Assembly: GCF_016741815.1 (NCBI RefSeq)
Contig: NZ_JAERRJ010000007.1
Location: forward strand, 248,001 to 312,000
Source: Nocardia acididurans
GTDB lineage: Bacteria; Actinomycetota; Actinomycetes; Mycobacteriales; Mycobacteriaceae
Reading direction: 5' to 3'
Length of the DNA stretch: 64,000 nt
Of this stretch, positions 1-9,287 are shown piece by piece. The notes under the pieces were generated by a model that saw only the letters and a list, made by a program, of their open reading frames with translations, ran no database searches and was not told the DNA's origin. Positions within the stretch are counted from its first letter, which is position 1; every line of letters begins with the position of its first letter. The position numbers and the translations under genes are program-made.

Positions 1-1351
1 GCTCACGCCTGTTCCGGACCCCACCGCCGAGATAACCCGGAAACGCCTGCGGCAGTTCGTTTTCGCGGCGCTGGCCAATACCGTGTTCCTGCTCGGCCTC
101 GCGCTGCTCATGCTGTGGCTGCGGCCGAACTGGTGGACGGTCACGGTGATCGCGATGCTGCTGGTGGACGGGCTCATCCTGGCCGGGCTGCTGCGACTGG
201 TGCGCGACGGCCGCTTCGCCACCGCCGTGACGACCATCGCTGTGCTGGTGTGGGTTTCGAGTATCGCCTCGTCCTATCTGACGCCGTCCACCCTGTCGCT
301 GCACCTGGTGATGGCGCTGCTGCCCGCGATTTTCGTGGTGCCCTATGTCGCGCGCCGGCGGCTGCCGTGGTTCGCGGGCGTGACGGTGGTCAGTGTGGTG
401 GCCTCGGCGCTGGTCGCCATCCCGGTGATGGAGTATCCCCCGCTGCCCGCGCGCTACGCGATGCTCGCGGGCCTGGCCGCGGTGGCGATCCTGATCATGC
501 TGGTGCTCTGGCACACCGCCGACACCCTCGGCACCGTCGCCCGGTCGGCGCGGAGCAATGCCCAGGCGCTCACCAGCTCCCAGCGGCTGCTGGCCGAACG
601 CGCCGAACAGCTCGCGGCCTCGCGGGCACGGCTGGTGGAGGCCACCGACGCGGAACGTCGTCGGCTGGAACGGGATCTGCACGACGGCGCGCAGCAGCAT
701 CTGGTGGCGGTGGCGGTGACGCTGCAACTGGCGCGGCACTGGGCGAACCCGGAGTGCGAGCAGCTGCTCGGTGAGGCGGGCGAGCTGCTGCAGACCGCCA
801 TCGCCGAGATCCGGCGGCTCGCGCACGGGCTGTATCCGGTGCTGTTGGCGCAGGGGGGATTACGCGCGGCGCTGCCCGCGGCGGCGGCGCGCTGCCCGAT
901 TCCGGTCGAGGTGCACACCGAGGAGCTGGGCCGCTACCGGACCGAGATCGAGACCGCGGTCTACTACTGCTGTCTCGAGGCCCTGCAGAACGCGGCCAAG
1001 CACGGCGGACCGCACGCGCGGGTGTCGGTGACGGCCCGCCAGGACGCCCGGACCCTGACCGTCATCGTCGCCGACACCGGGTACGGATTCGATTCCGCGA
1101 CAACGGGTTCGGGCGCGGGGCTGACGAACATGACCGATCGGCTCGCGGTCATCGGCGGCACGTTGAGCGTGCGCTCCGCGCCGGGCGCGGGCACCCGCGT
1201 CACCGCGACCGTGCCCGCCCGGCCACTCGAATCGGCCGGGCGCACAGGCGAATCGGCGGGTGCGCCGCAGTCCGGTCCACCCGCCGCCGCGCAACCGCGC
1301 TACTGGTCGTCGGAGGAGATCGGGCGGATCACCGGGAACTCGCCGGTGTAG
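1..1351 (+). CDS. Sensor histidine kinase, 5' end outside window
   Basis: Membrane sensor kinase of the NarL/DesK type, expected to phosphorylate a LuxR-family response regulator. The reading frame is open back to base 2, so the true start lies upstream; 449 residues are visible. The N-terminal part has about five hydrophobic segments. It is followed by a HisKA_3 dimerisation motif (ERDLHDGAQQ) whose phospho-accepting His is encoded at 680-682. The HATPase part shows an N-box (EALQNAAKHG), a G1-like DTGYGFD and a later GAGLTNM. No regulator gene follows, since the next gene is convergent; the partner is probably upstream of the window. The C-terminus overlaps the end of the opposite-strand permease by 52 bp. 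The signal sensed is unknown. Confidence 0.88.
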   Translation, partial: LTPVPDPTAEITRKRLRQFVFAALANTVFLLGLALLMLWLRPNWWTVTVIAMLLVDGLILAGLLRLVRDGRFATAVTTIAVLVWVSSIASSYLTPSTLSLHLVMALLPAIFVVPYVARRRLPWFAGVTVVSVVASALVAIPVMEYPPLPARYAMLAGLAAVAILIMLVLWHTADTLGTVARSARSNAQALTSSQRLLAERAEQLAASRARLVEATDAERRRLERDLHDGAQQHLVAVAVTLQLARHWANPECEQLLGEAGELLQTAIAEIRRLAHGLYPVLLAQGGLRAALPAAAARCPIPVEVHTEELGRYRTEIETAVYYCCLEALQNAAKHGGPHARVSVTARQDARTLTVIVADTGYGFDSATTGSGAGLTNMTDRLAVIGGTLSVRSAPGAGTRVTATVPARPLESAGRTGESAGAPQSGPPAAAQPRYWSSEEIGRITGNSPV

Positions 1352-2769
1352 CCCTCGCGCATCTTGGCGATGGCCAGCACCCGCTTCTTGGCGAAGAACC
1401 AGCCGATGGCCAGCGCCGGAACGATGATCACCAGGCTGCCGACGGTCCAGGTGCCGACCGGCTTGTCGAAGGCCATGAGCACCAGCACCGCGAACAAGAA
1501 CACCAGCGTCGCGATACCGGTGTAGGGCGCACCGGCCATCCGGAACGACGGGCGCTCCATGCGCCCCTGCTTCCACCAGTACCAGAGCTTGAGCTGGCAC
1601 AGCACGATGGTCGCCCACGAGGCCAGGATGCCCAGCGAGGCCACGTTCAGCACGATCTCGAAGGCCTGCTCGGGCACGATGTAGTTGAGCCAGATGCCGA
1701 ACAGGGCGATGGCGCTGGTCAGCAGGATGCCGCCGTAGGGCACACCGGCTTTGGACATGCGCGCGGTGAAGGTGGGCGCGGAGCCGTTCATGGCCATCGA
1801 GCGCAGGATGCGGCCGGTGGAGTAGAGACCTGCGTTGAGGCTGGACAGCGCCGCGGTGAGCACCACGAAGTTCATGATCGAACCCATGTGCGCCACACCG
1901 AGTTTGGAGAAGAAGGTGACGAACGGGCTCTCCCCGGCGGCGTAGTCGGTGTAGGGCAGCAGCAGGGCCAGCAGGATCACCGAACCGCAGTAGAACACCG
2001 CGATACGCATGATGACCGAGTTGATGGCGCGCGGCATGATCTTGGCCGGGTTCTCCGTCTCACCGGCGGCGATACCGACCATTTCGACTGCGGCGTAGGC
2101 GAATACGACACCGGAGGTGACGGTGATCAGCGGCAGCACGCCGGTGGGGAACCAGCCGCCCGCGTCGGCGACCATGCCGAAACCGGTGGCCTGGCCGTCG
2201 ATCTCGAAGCGGCCCGCGAAGAAGATGGTGCCGACCACCAGGAAGGTGACCAGGGCGACCACCTTGATCATGGCGGCCCAGAACTCCATCTCACCGAACC
2301 ACTTCACCGAGACCAGGTTGATGCCGAGCACGATGACCAGTGCGCCCAGCGCCAGAATCCATTGCTGCACAGGCTGGAACGGACCCCAGTAGTGCAGGTA
2401 GGTGGCGATGGCGGTGGTGTCGACGATGCCGGTCATGGACCAGTTCAGGAAGTACATCCAGCCGGCTACGAAGGCGGCTTTCTCGCCGAAGAATTCGCGC
2501 GCGTAGGAGACGAACGAGCCCGAGGACGGGCGGTGCAGCACCAGTTCGCCCAGGGCGCGCAGAATGAAGAAGACGAAGATGCCGCAGACCAGGTAGACCA
2601 GGAACAGCGACGGCCCGGCGCTGTGCAGGCGTCCGCCCGCGCCGAGGAACAGGCCGGTTCCGATGGCACCGCCGATGGCGATCATCTGCAGCTGCCGGGG
2701 CTTGAGGGCTTTGTGATACCCGCTGTCCTCGGCAGTGAGGTTCGTGGCCTGTGTCCGGATTTCGGTCAT
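1300..2769 (-). CDS. Amino acid permease, APC/AAT family
   Basis: Twelve-helix secondary transporter (489 aa) that probably imports an amino acid by proton symport. The family signature is at the N-terminus: LKPRQLQMIAIGGAIGTGLFLG in outline, with the helix-1 GGAIGTG loop. A conserved ETENPAKIMPRAI segment lies in the middle. This places it with GabP, AnsP, CycA and ProY; the substrate cannot be read from sequence. The frame is open further upstream to 2943, but the ATG at 2769 is chosen because GGAGGG lies 11 bases before it and the family N-terminus begins there. Convergent with the sensor kinase. Confidence 0.9.
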   Translation of the reverse strand: MTEIRTQATNLTAEDSGYHKALKPRQLQMIAIGGAIGTGLFLGAGGRLHSAGPSLFLVYLVCGIFVFFILRALGELVLHRPSSGSFVSYAREFFGEKAAFVAGWMYFLNWSMTGIVDTTAIATYLHYWGPFQPVQQWILALGALVIVLGINLVSVKWFGEMEFWAAMIKVVALVTFLVVGTIFFAGRFEIDGQATGFGMVADAGGWFPTGVLPLITVTSGVVFAYAAVEMVGIAAGETENPAKIMPRAINSVIMRIAVFYCGSVILLALLLPYTDYAAGESPFVTFFSKLGVAHMGSIMNFVVLTAALSSLNAGLYSTGRILRSMAMNGSAPTFTARMSKAGVPYGGILLTSAIALFGIWLNYIVPEQAFEIVLNVASLGILASWATIVLCQLKLWYWWKQGRMERPSFRMAGAPYTGIATLVFLFAVLVLMAFDKPVGTWTVGSLVIIVPALAIGWFFAKKRVLAIAKMREGYTGEFPVIRPISSDDQ

Positions 2770-3075
2770 ACGCCGGTTAACCCTCCGCAATCGTGTAGTG
2801 AGGCGTTGTGAGGTTACCTTGCAATTTGCTGAGAACCACATCGGCTCTCCGACCTGCACGAGAAGGCTGCACAATGCCGTCCGCGACGGTGTCGTGGAGT
2901 AATGCATCCCATCAATTGCCGCCTGAGCGCTGAACGTGCTCACCTGCGGCTATTCCAGAATCTGGGCAGTAGCCGACGGTGGCCGGTTGATCAGGGCTGG
3001 CGGTATCCGGACAAACCACACCGGTAGAGCGATCAAACCGGCCCTCACCCGGCCGACCGGCGTTAGAGTCCCAGA
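2770..3075. other. Divergent intergenic region (306 bp)
   Basis: Non-coding gap between the divergently transcribed permease and ggt genes. It holds the permease ribosome binding site and must hold both promoters. I see no strong hairpin, repeat or recognisable operator. Confidence 0.5.
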
Positions 3076-5052
3076 ATGAGGCGCACGCGACGGCACATCT
3101 GGGGCGGCGCGGCCGCCACCCTGCTGCTTCTGGTCGGGGCGGCCACGGCCTGCTCCTCCGACAGCGGCGGCGGACACGCGACCTGCACCGCCTCCACCAA
3201 CGGCACCCTGGTCACCCCGCGCGCGAGCAGCACCGCCACCGCGACGACCACCGCCGACATCCGGCTGCGACCCGAGATCACCAGCGGCTACCGCACCGGC
3301 ATGACACCGGTGCGCAGCGACACCTTCGCCGTCTCCACCGCCAACCCGCTGGCCACCGAGGCCGCCTGCCGGGTGCTGCGTGACGGCGGCACCGCGGCCG
3401 ACGCCCTGATCGTGGCGCAGACCGTGCTCGGACTGGTGGAACCGCAGTCCTCCGGTATCGGCGGCGGCGCGTTCCTGCTCTACTACGACAGGGCCGGTGG
3501 CACCGTCGACGCCTACGACGGCCGCGAAACCGCCCCGAAGGCCGCCACCCAGGACTACCTGCGCTGGGTCAGCGACGCCGATCGCACCGCGCCGCAACCG
3601 AATGCGCGCGCCAGCGGCCGTTCCATCGGCGTACCGGGCGTCCTGCGACTGCTCGAGACCGCCCATCGCGAACACGGAAAACAGCCCTGGGCAGACCTTT
3701 TCGGCCCCGCCACCAGCCTCGCCGATCAGGGCTTCCCGATCAGCCCGCGGCTCGCGGCCCAAATCGCGGAATCGGCAAAGGATCTCGCCCGCGACGAGAA
3801 CGCCCGCACCTACTTCCTGCAGGCCGACGGCACCACCCCCAAGGACGAGGGCACCACCCTGGTGAACCCCGCCTACGCCAAAACCCTCGGCACCCTGGCC
3901 ACCGACGGCGCGAACGCCTTCTACACCGGAGCCATCGCCGCCGATATCGTCGACGCCACCGCCGACACCACCGGCGGCCGCACCCCGGGCCTGATCTCCC
4001 TCGACGATCTGGCGAGCTACGAGACCAAGAAGCGCACCGTGCTGTGCACCCCCTACCGCACCCATCAGGTGTGCGGCATGCCCAACCCGTCCTCCGGCGG
4101 CATCACCGTCGCGGCCACCCTCGGCATCCTCTCGAACTTCGATCTGGCCGCGCTGCGCCCCGACGACACCAGCGGCGACGGCACCACCGCCCGCAACGGC
4201 GGTGAGCCCAAACCCGAAGCGGTACACCTCATCTCGGAAGCCGAGCGGCTGGCCTACGCCGACCGCGACAAGTACATCGCCGACTCCGATTTCGTCCCGC
4301 TGCCCGGCAACTCGCCGCAAACCCTGCTCAACCCCGACTACCTGAAACAGCGCGCGGGCCTGATCAACCCCGATCGCAGCATGGGCACCGCCCAGCCCGG
4401 CGATTTCGGCCCCGTCCCGCTCGGCACCGGCCCGCAGCCGCCCGAGCACGGCACCAGCCACATCTCCATCATCGACAGCTACGGCAATGCCGCCACCATG
4501 ACCACCACCGTCGAATCCGCCTTCGGCTCTTTCCATCTCGTCGACGGCTTCGTCCTCAACAACCAGCTCACCGACTTCGCCGCCGAACCGGTGGGCAAGG
4601 ACGGCAACCTGGTCGCCAACCGCCTCGAACCCGGCAAACGCCCGCGCAGCTCCATGGCCCCCACCCTCGTCTTCGACCTGAACCCCGACGGCTCCCGCGC
4701 CGCCCTCACCCACGTCACCGGCTCCCCCGGCGGCTCGGTCATCATCCAGTTCGTCCTGAAATCCCTTGTCGGCATGCTCGACTGGGGCCTCAACCCGCAG
4801 CAGGCCGTCTCCCTCGTCTCCTTCGGCGCGGGCAACTCCCCCACCACCAACGTCGGCGGCGAGAACCCGAATATCGACCCCACCGACGGCGGCAAGAACG
4901 ACCCCCTCGTCCAAGCCCTGATCGCCAAGGGCCACCAGGTCTCGGTCGCCCCGCAATCCAGCGGCCTGTCCGTCCTGGCCACCGAGAACGACGGCCTCAT
5001 CGGCGGCGCGGACCCCCGCCGCGAAGGCGCCGTCATGGGCGACACCGAATAG
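3076..5052 (+). CDS. ggt: Gamma-glutamyltransferase lipoprotein
   Basis: Extracytoplasmic gamma-glutamyltranspeptidase (658 aa) that hydrolyses or transfers the gamma-glutamyl group of glutathione-like substrates. It starts with an Arg-rich n-region, a hydrophobic stretch and a lipobox ending ATAC, so it should be a lipid-anchored lipoprotein. The autoprocessing site is visible as HGTSHIS; Thr460 should become the N-terminal nucleophile of the small subunit. The GSPGGS oxyanion motif follows. Length is somewhat above the usual 580 aa because of the N-terminal region and an Asp/Gly/Thr-rich insert near residues 365-385. It appears to be a single-gene unit. Confidence 0.92.
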   Translation: MRRTRRHIWGGAAATLLLLVGAATACSSDSGGGHATCTASTNGTLVTPRASSTATATTTADIRLRPEITSGYRTGMTPVRSDTFAVSTANPLATEAACRVLRDGGTAADALIVAQTVLGLVEPQSSGIGGGAFLLYYDRAGGTVDAYDGRETAPKAATQDYLRWVSDADRTAPQPNARASGRSIGVPGVLRLLETAHREHGKQPWADLFGPATSLADQGFPISPRLAAQIAESAKDLARDENARTYFLQADGTTPKDEGTTLVNPAYAKTLGTLATDGANAFYTGAIAADIVDATADTTGGRTPGLISLDDLASYETKKRTVLCTPYRTHQVCGMPNPSSGGITVAATLGILSNFDLAALRPDDTSGDGTTARNGGEPKPEAVHLISEAERLAYADRDKYIADSDFVPLPGNSPQTLLNPDYLKQRAGLINPDRSMGTAQPGDFGPVPLGTGPQPPEHGTSHISIIDSYGNAATMTTTVESAFGSFHLVDGFVLNNQLTDFAAEPVGKDGNLVANRLEPGKRPRSSMAPTLVFDLNPDGSRAALTHVTGSPGGSVIIQFVLKSLVGMLDWGLNPQQAVSLVSFGAGNSPTTNVGGENPNIDPTDGGKNDPLVQALIAKGHQVSVAPQSSGLSVLATENDGLIGGADPRREGAVMGDTE

Positions 5053-5156
5053 CGCCCGACGACACCGGAGATCGATCAGTTTCGAAGAAGCATCCGTCCC
5101 ACCTGCGCACTTAGGCTGAGAAACGATCGCACCGCACCCAGACAGGAGGAGACGTG

Positions 5157-5624
5157 ATGAGCGAGGCCAAGAAATCCACCCGCGCCGGCAAGAGCACGCC
5201 GTCGGCCTCGTTCTCGGCCGATGAGCGGGCCGCGATGAAGGAGCATGCCGCCGAGCTGAAGAAGGCGGCCCGGCGCGGCAAGACCACCAAGGCCGACGGG
5301 GAGGCCGATGTCCAGGCCAAGATCGCGGAGATGCCGGAGCCGGATCGATCGCTGGCCCAGCGAGTGCACCGGGTCGTGCTGAACGCCGCACCCGAGCTGA
5401 CGCCCAAGACCTGGTACGGCATGCCCGCCTACGCCAAGGACGGCAAGCTCGTGTGCTTCTTCCAGGCCGCGTCCAAATTCCAGGCGCGCTACGCGACCTT
5501 CGGCTTCGAGGCCGCCGCCCACCTCGACGACGGCACCATGTGGCCCACCGCCTTCGCCCTCACCGAACTCACCGACGCCGATGCCGCGCGGCTGACCGAG
5601 CTGGTGAAGCGGGCCGTCGGCTGA
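5157..5624 (+). CDS. DUF1801 domain protein
   Basis: Small soluble protein (155 aa) with a C-terminal DUF1801 (YdhG-like) domain, recognisable from TWYGMPAYAKDGKLVCFFQ-type sequence and the RYATFGF strand. The first 50 residues are Lys/Ala-rich and charged. The biochemical role of the family is not established. An AGGAGG at 5144-5149 favours the ATG at 5157 over the in-frame GTG three bases earlier. It is followed by a strong terminator and stands alone. Confidence 0.8.
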   Translation: MSEAKKSTRAGKSTPSASFSADERAAMKEHAAELKKAARRGKTTKADGEADVQAKIAEMPEPDRSLAQRVHRVVLNAAPELTPKTWYGMPAYAKDGKLVCFFQAASKFQARYATFGFEAAAHLDDGTMWPTAFALTELTDADAARLTELVKRAVG

Positions 5625-5635
5625 CGGATACCGTG

Positions 5636-5669
5636 AAGGCCGGGTGACCACTCATGGTCACCCGGCCTT
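5636..5669. terminator. Bidirectional terminator hairpin
   Basis: Perfect 15-bp inverted repeat (5636-5650 with 5655-5669, arm AAGGCCGGGTGACCA) around a 4-base loop. It lies between the convergent DUF1801 and PH-domain genes and can serve both. Confidence 0.85.
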
Positions 5670-5680
5670 CCTCGTGAGAC

Positions 5681-6175
5681 TCAGTTCTCGCCGCTGTACT
5701 TCGCGCCCAGTTCACGGAAGCGGTCCATGGCCGCGGCCGCGCGGAGTTTGTCATTGGAGCGGATGGCCATCATCGGCACGTACTCGTCGTGCACGAGTTC
5801 CAGCCGCGCCCACGACTTCTTGTCCGGGAAGGAGATGCCGCGGATGTCCTGCCACTGGAAGTGGTTGTCGCTCAGGATGTTCCGCACCTCGACCCCGCGC
5901 GCGCCGACCCGCACCCGCGGCCGGCTCAGCAGCAGCACGCCACCGGCCAGCAGCAGGCCGATCAGGCACATGCCGATCTGATCGGCGAACCGGAAGTTCA
6001 CGCCGGTCGAACCGTTGCGCAGCACGATGCCACCGAAGATGAAGAAGGCGGCGATCACGACGGCCACGATGCGGACGGTGAGAATCGCGTGACGCGGCCG
6101 CACTTCCAGATCCCACATCCCGGTGGCGGTCGCGGGATTCGACTGTGCGGCAGGCAATTCGGTCTCCCCGGACAT
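5681..6175 (-). CDS. PH-domain membrane protein (Rv1417-like)
   Basis: Membrane protein (164 aa) with two adjacent transmembrane helices at about residues 34-53 and 67-84. A bacterial PH-like domain follows, containing RVRVGARGVEVRN and FQWQDIRGISFP. The same gene follows ribH in mycobacteria. Its start lies three bases after the ribH stop, so it is the last gene of the riboflavin operon. Function unknown. Confidence 0.8.
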   Translation of the reverse strand: MSGETELPAAQSNPATATGMWDLEVRPRHAILTVRIVAVVIAAFFIFGGIVLRNGSTGVNFRFADQIGMCLIGLLLAGGVLLLSRPRVRVGARGVEVRNILSDNHFQWQDIRGISFPDKKSWARLELVHDEYVPMMAIRSNDKLRAAAAMDRFRELGAKYSGEN

Positions 6176-6178
6176 GCG

Positions 6179-6658
6179 TCAGACCGTCTGGGCGAGCTCG
6201 CGCAGGGTGAGCGCGGCGTCCAGGGCCGCCGCGGCAGCCTGCTCGCCCTTGTTCTCGATCGAGCCGGGCAGGCCCGCACGATCCAGGGCCTGCTGCTCGG
6301 TGTTCACGGTGAGCACGCCATTGGTGACCGGGGTGCTCTCGTCCAGCGACACCCGGGTCAGCCCGGCGGTCACCGAATCGCAGACGTACTCGAAATGCGG
6401 TGTCCCACCACGCACTACAACGCCCAGGGCGACCACGGCGTCATGGGTGCGAGCCAGCGCCTGCGCCACCACCGGCAGCTCCATCGCGCCCGCGACCCGC
6501 ACCACGGTGATGTCGGCGACCCCCGCGTCGCGTGCGGTCTTCTCGGCATTGGAGACCAGCGCGTCGCAGACCTCGCTGTGCCAGCGCGAGGCCACGATCC
6601 CCAGCTTGAGATCCTTGGCATCCGCGAGCTCGAATGTCGGTACGCCCGTACCGCTCAT
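6179..6658 (-). CDS. ribH: 6,7-dimethyl-8-ribityllumazine synthase
   Basis: Lumazine synthase (159 aa) condenses 5-amino-6-ribitylamino-uracil with dihydroxybutanone phosphate in the penultimate step of riboflavin synthesis. Family segments are the N-terminal GIVASRWHSEV, the VRVAGAMELP substrate loop, a VVALGVVVRGGTPHFEYV strand-turn and a C-terminal NKGEQA. It lies 36 bp after ribBA on the same strand, and the PH-domain gene follows at once. Confidence 0.96.
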   Translation of the reverse strand: MSGTGVPTFELADAKDLKLGIVASRWHSEVCDALVSNAEKTARDAGVADITVVRVAGAMELPVVAQALARTHDAVVALGVVVRGGTPHFEYVCDSVTAGLTRVSLDESTPVTNGVLTVNTEQQALDRAGLPGSIENKGEQAAAAALDAALTLRELAQTV

Positions 6659-6694
6659 CGGTGTACGCCCTTCCCGTTATCTGTTCGAGGTTGT

Positions 6695-7954
6695 CTAGTT
6701 GGCGGTTTCGCCGAGATCGAGATCGTCCAGACCGACCAGGTCGTGGCCCATCCGATCCCGCTTGGTGCGCAGGTAGTGCAGATTGTGCGAATTCGCGCGC
6801 AGCGGCATCGGCACCCGCTCGGTGATGCTCAGACCATAGCCCTCGAGCCCGGCGCGCTTATCCGGATTGTTGGTCAGCAGGCGCATCGACGAGATGCCGA
6901 GATCCACGAGAATCTGTGCGCCCGTACCGTAATCGCGCGCGTCGGCGGGCAGGCCCTGCTCGAGATTGGCGTCCACGGTGTCGAGTTTGCGCTCGTCCTG
7001 GATCTGGTAGGCCTGCAGCTTGTGCATCAGACCGATACCGCGACCCTCGTGACCACGCATGTAGAGCACGACGCCGCGGCCCTCCTTGGCGACCATCTCG
7101 AGCGCGGCGTCCAGCTGCGGGCCGCAGTCGCAGCGCAGCGAACCGAATACATCGCCGGTCAGGCATTCCGAGTGCACGCGCACCAGCACGTCCTCGCCCT
7201 TGCCGTTCACGCCGGGGATATCGCCCATCACCAGGGCGACATGCTCGGAGTCGTCGTAGGCGCTGCGGTAGCCCAGTGCCCGGAACTCGCCGTGGCCGGT
7301 GGGGATGCGCGCCTCGGCGATGCGCTCGACATGCTTCTCGTGCTTGCGCCGCCAGGCGATCATGTCGGCGATGGAGATGAGCGCCAGATCGTGTTCGTCG
7401 GCGAAGATGCGCAGCTCCTCGGTGCGCGCCATATCGCCTTCGTTCTTCTGGCTGACGATCTCGCAGATCACGCCCGCCGGGCTCAGGCCGGCCATGCGCG
7501 AGAGATCCACGGCGGCCTCGGTGTGGCCGGGGCGGCGTAGGACGCCACCGTCCTTGGCGCGCAACGGAACCACGTGACCCGGACGGGTCAGATCCTCGGC
7601 CTTGGCCTGCGGGTCGGCGAGCACGCGCATGGTGGTGGCGCGGTCGGCGGCCGAGATGCCGGTGGTGATGCCCTCGCGGGCGTCCACGGCCACGGTGTAG
7701 GCGGTGCCGTGCTTGTCCTGGTTCACCGCGTACATGGGCGGCAGGCCCAGCCGGTCACAGTCCTCACCGGTGAGCGGTACACAGATGTAACCGGAGGTGT
7801 AGCGGATCATGAAGGCCACGAGTTCGGGGGTCGCCTTCTCCGCCGCGAAGATGAGGTCGCCCTCGTTCTCACGGCCCTCGTCGTCGACGACGACAACCGC
7901 CTTACCGGCGGCGATGTCGGCGACTGCGCGCTCGATGGTGTCGAACCTGGTCAC
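6695..7954 (-). CDS. ribBA: Bifunctional DHBP synthase / GTP cyclohydrolase II
   Basis: Fusion enzyme (419 aa). The N-terminal half makes 3,4-dihydroxy-2-butanone 4-phosphate from ribulose 5-phosphate; the C-terminal half opens GTP, so it supplies both riboflavin branches. The DHBP synthase part shows DDEGRENEGDL and RPGHTEAAVDL. The cyclohydrolase part shows the zinc-binding HSECLTGDVFGSLRCDCG and the GHEGRGIG loop. It starts at a GTG. It is co-directional with ribE upstream, across a gap that contains a long inverted repeat, and with ribH downstream. Confidence 0.96.
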   Translation of the reverse strand: MTRFDTIERAVADIAAGKAVVVVDDEGRENEGDLIFAAEKATPELVAFMIRYTSGYICVPLTGEDCDRLGLPPMYAVNQDKHGTAYTVAVDAREGITTGISAADRATTMRVLADPQAKAEDLTRPGHVVPLRAKDGGVLRRPGHTEAAVDLSRMAGLSPAGVICEIVSQKNEGDMARTEELRIFADEHDLALISIADMIAWRRKHEKHVERIAEARIPTGHGEFRALGYRSAYDDSEHVALVMGDIPGVNGKGEDVLVRVHSECLTGDVFGSLRCDCGPQLDAALEMVAKEGRGVVLYMRGHEGRGIGLMHKLQAYQIQDERKLDTVDANLEQGLPADARDYGTGAQILVDLGISSMRLLTNNPDKRAGLEGYGLSITERVPMPLRANSHNLHYLRTKRDRMGHDLVGLDDLDLGETAN

Positions 7955-8032
7955 GTCTGTTGTGCTCCATCTCGAATTAGGTGCCTACCTACAGTAAGGC
8001 AGTGTCTAATTTGCGCCGCCTCCGGCGTCGCG

Positions 8033-8122
8033 GGTTCGCGGCCTGCAAGCTCGGTCTTCCCTCCTCCGCTCCCCCGCTTCGCTCCTCCGCTCCGTCAGTC
8101 CAGACCGAGCCGGCCGCGAACC
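8033..8122. repeat. Long-armed inverted repeat between ribE and ribBA
   Basis: The arms pair in two blocks: GGTTCGCGGCC (8033-8043) with GGCCGCGAACC (8112-8122), and GCTCGGTC (8049-8056) with GACCGAGC (8103-8110). The 46-base interior is pyrimidine-rich and contains CCTCCGCTCC twice. It starts eight bases past the ribE stop. It could be a terminator or attenuator for the rib operon, or a dispersed intergenic repeat. Confidence 0.6.
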
Positions 8123-8129
8123 TTGCGTG

Positions 8130-8756
8130 TCAGCCGCGCTGGACGAGCCGTTCGACGTACTTGGCGATCACATCCGCCTCCAGATTCACGACGGTGCCCA
8201 CCGGCGAGGTGCCGAGGGTGGTGAGTTCGCGGGTGGTCGGGATGAGGGAGACCTCGAACCAGTCCTTGCTGCCGTCGGTGTGGGCATCGTCGGCGACGCC
8301 CACGGCGGACACCGTCAGCGAGATACCGTCGACGGTGATCGAGCCCTTCTCGATGACGTAGCGAGCCAGCTTGTCGGGCAGCGAGATTCGCACCACCTCC
8401 CAGTTCTCGTGGGGGGTGCGGGCGACGATGACGCCGGTGCCGTCGACGTGGCCCTGCACGATGTGGCCGCCGAGGCGGCTGTTGATCGCCGCGGCGCGCT
8501 CGAGGTTCACGCGCGAGCCGACGCCGAGCGCGCCGATGCTGGAGCGATTGAGCGTCTCACCCATGACGTCCACGGTGAAGGTGTCGCCGGCGACCTGCTC
8601 GTCCACGACGGTCAGGCAGACGCCGTTGACCGCGATCGAATCACCGTGCCCGGCATCGGAGGTCACCTTGGGGCCGCGGATGGTGAGCCGGGCCGCGTCG
8701 GCCAACTGCTCGGTGCCGACGATCTCGCCCAGCTCCTCGACGATGCCTGTGAACAT
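8130..8756 (-). CDS. ribE: Riboflavin synthase, alpha chain
   Basis: Riboflavin synthase (208 aa) dismutates two 6,7-dimethyl-8-ribityllumazine molecules to riboflavin. It begins with the family start MFTGIVEELGE, which fixes the start within a longer open frame. The two tandem lumazine-binding halves are visible, for example GDSIAVNGVCLTV in the first and GSITVDGISLTV in the second. First gene of the ribE-ribBA-ribH-PH run; ribD is not in the window. Confidence 0.96.
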   Translation of the reverse strand: MFTGIVEELGEIVGTEQLADAARLTIRGPKVTSDAGHGDSIAVNGVCLTVVDEQVAGDTFTVDVMGETLNRSSIGALGVGSRVNLERAAAINSRLGGHIVQGHVDGTGVIVARTPHENWEVVRISLPDKLARYVIEKGSITVDGISLTVSAVGVADDAHTDGSKDWFEVSLIPTTRELTTLGTSPVGTVVNLEADVIAKYVERLVQRG

Positions 8757-9287
8757 GCCCTGCCTCTCCCTCTCCGAACGGGCCGTGCACCGGCCCACCG
8801 CTTGCGCCAACAGCCGCGGTGGCCGGGAGATTCCCCGGGCGCGGCGGCTACTGCCACCAGCCTAACGACGCCGGGTCGTAGGCGACATGTGGCCTTGTTC
8901 TCTGGAGAGTTCGATACCGGACATCTTTCGGAATCCGGCGATAGCCGACCATGCATACGCAACATTGTCCGAATTACCCGGAATTGCCAATTGAAAGGTA
9001 TGCATTTCCCGACTTCCCGAATTGCCGGACGCGTCGCAAACGCCTCGCAGTACCCAATCCACGACTCGCTTACACCAAAATCTTGCGCGGAGACAAAAAT
9101 GGTCGCAAGATTGTTATGCAGCTGATTCCTACAGTTCAACTTCTCCGCAAGCAGTTCAACGCAGAACCGTCTTCACGCCCCGCCGCCGCCATGGTCGCGG
9201 TGTGCATCGCAGCAAGTCAGACCGAAGGAAGGTTGGACCCCGCGCGGGTCGGATCCAGTTGGACATCAACATATTTGGGAGTGCAGC
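8757..9287. other. 531-bp intergenic region with inverted repeat
   Basis: No convincing gene. The part from about 8920 to 9160 is clearly lower in GC than its surroundings. It contains ATGCATAC (8951-8958) and its inverse GTATGCAT (8998-9005), flanking several GAATT/AATTGCC repeats. It must carry the promoters of ribE (minus) and of the small gene at 9288 (plus). I saw no FMN riboswitch here. Confidence 0.5.

Noticed and set aside
2950..5391. 813-codon open frame opposite ggt
   Set aside because: Gly/Val/Ala low-complexity translation typical of an antisense frame in high-GC DNA; ggt on the other strand is a full, motif-complete gene.
8757..8900. Possible FMN riboswitch before ribE
   Set aside because: The conserved RFN segments are absent; only a GGGGAAT-like string is present, without the expected helices.
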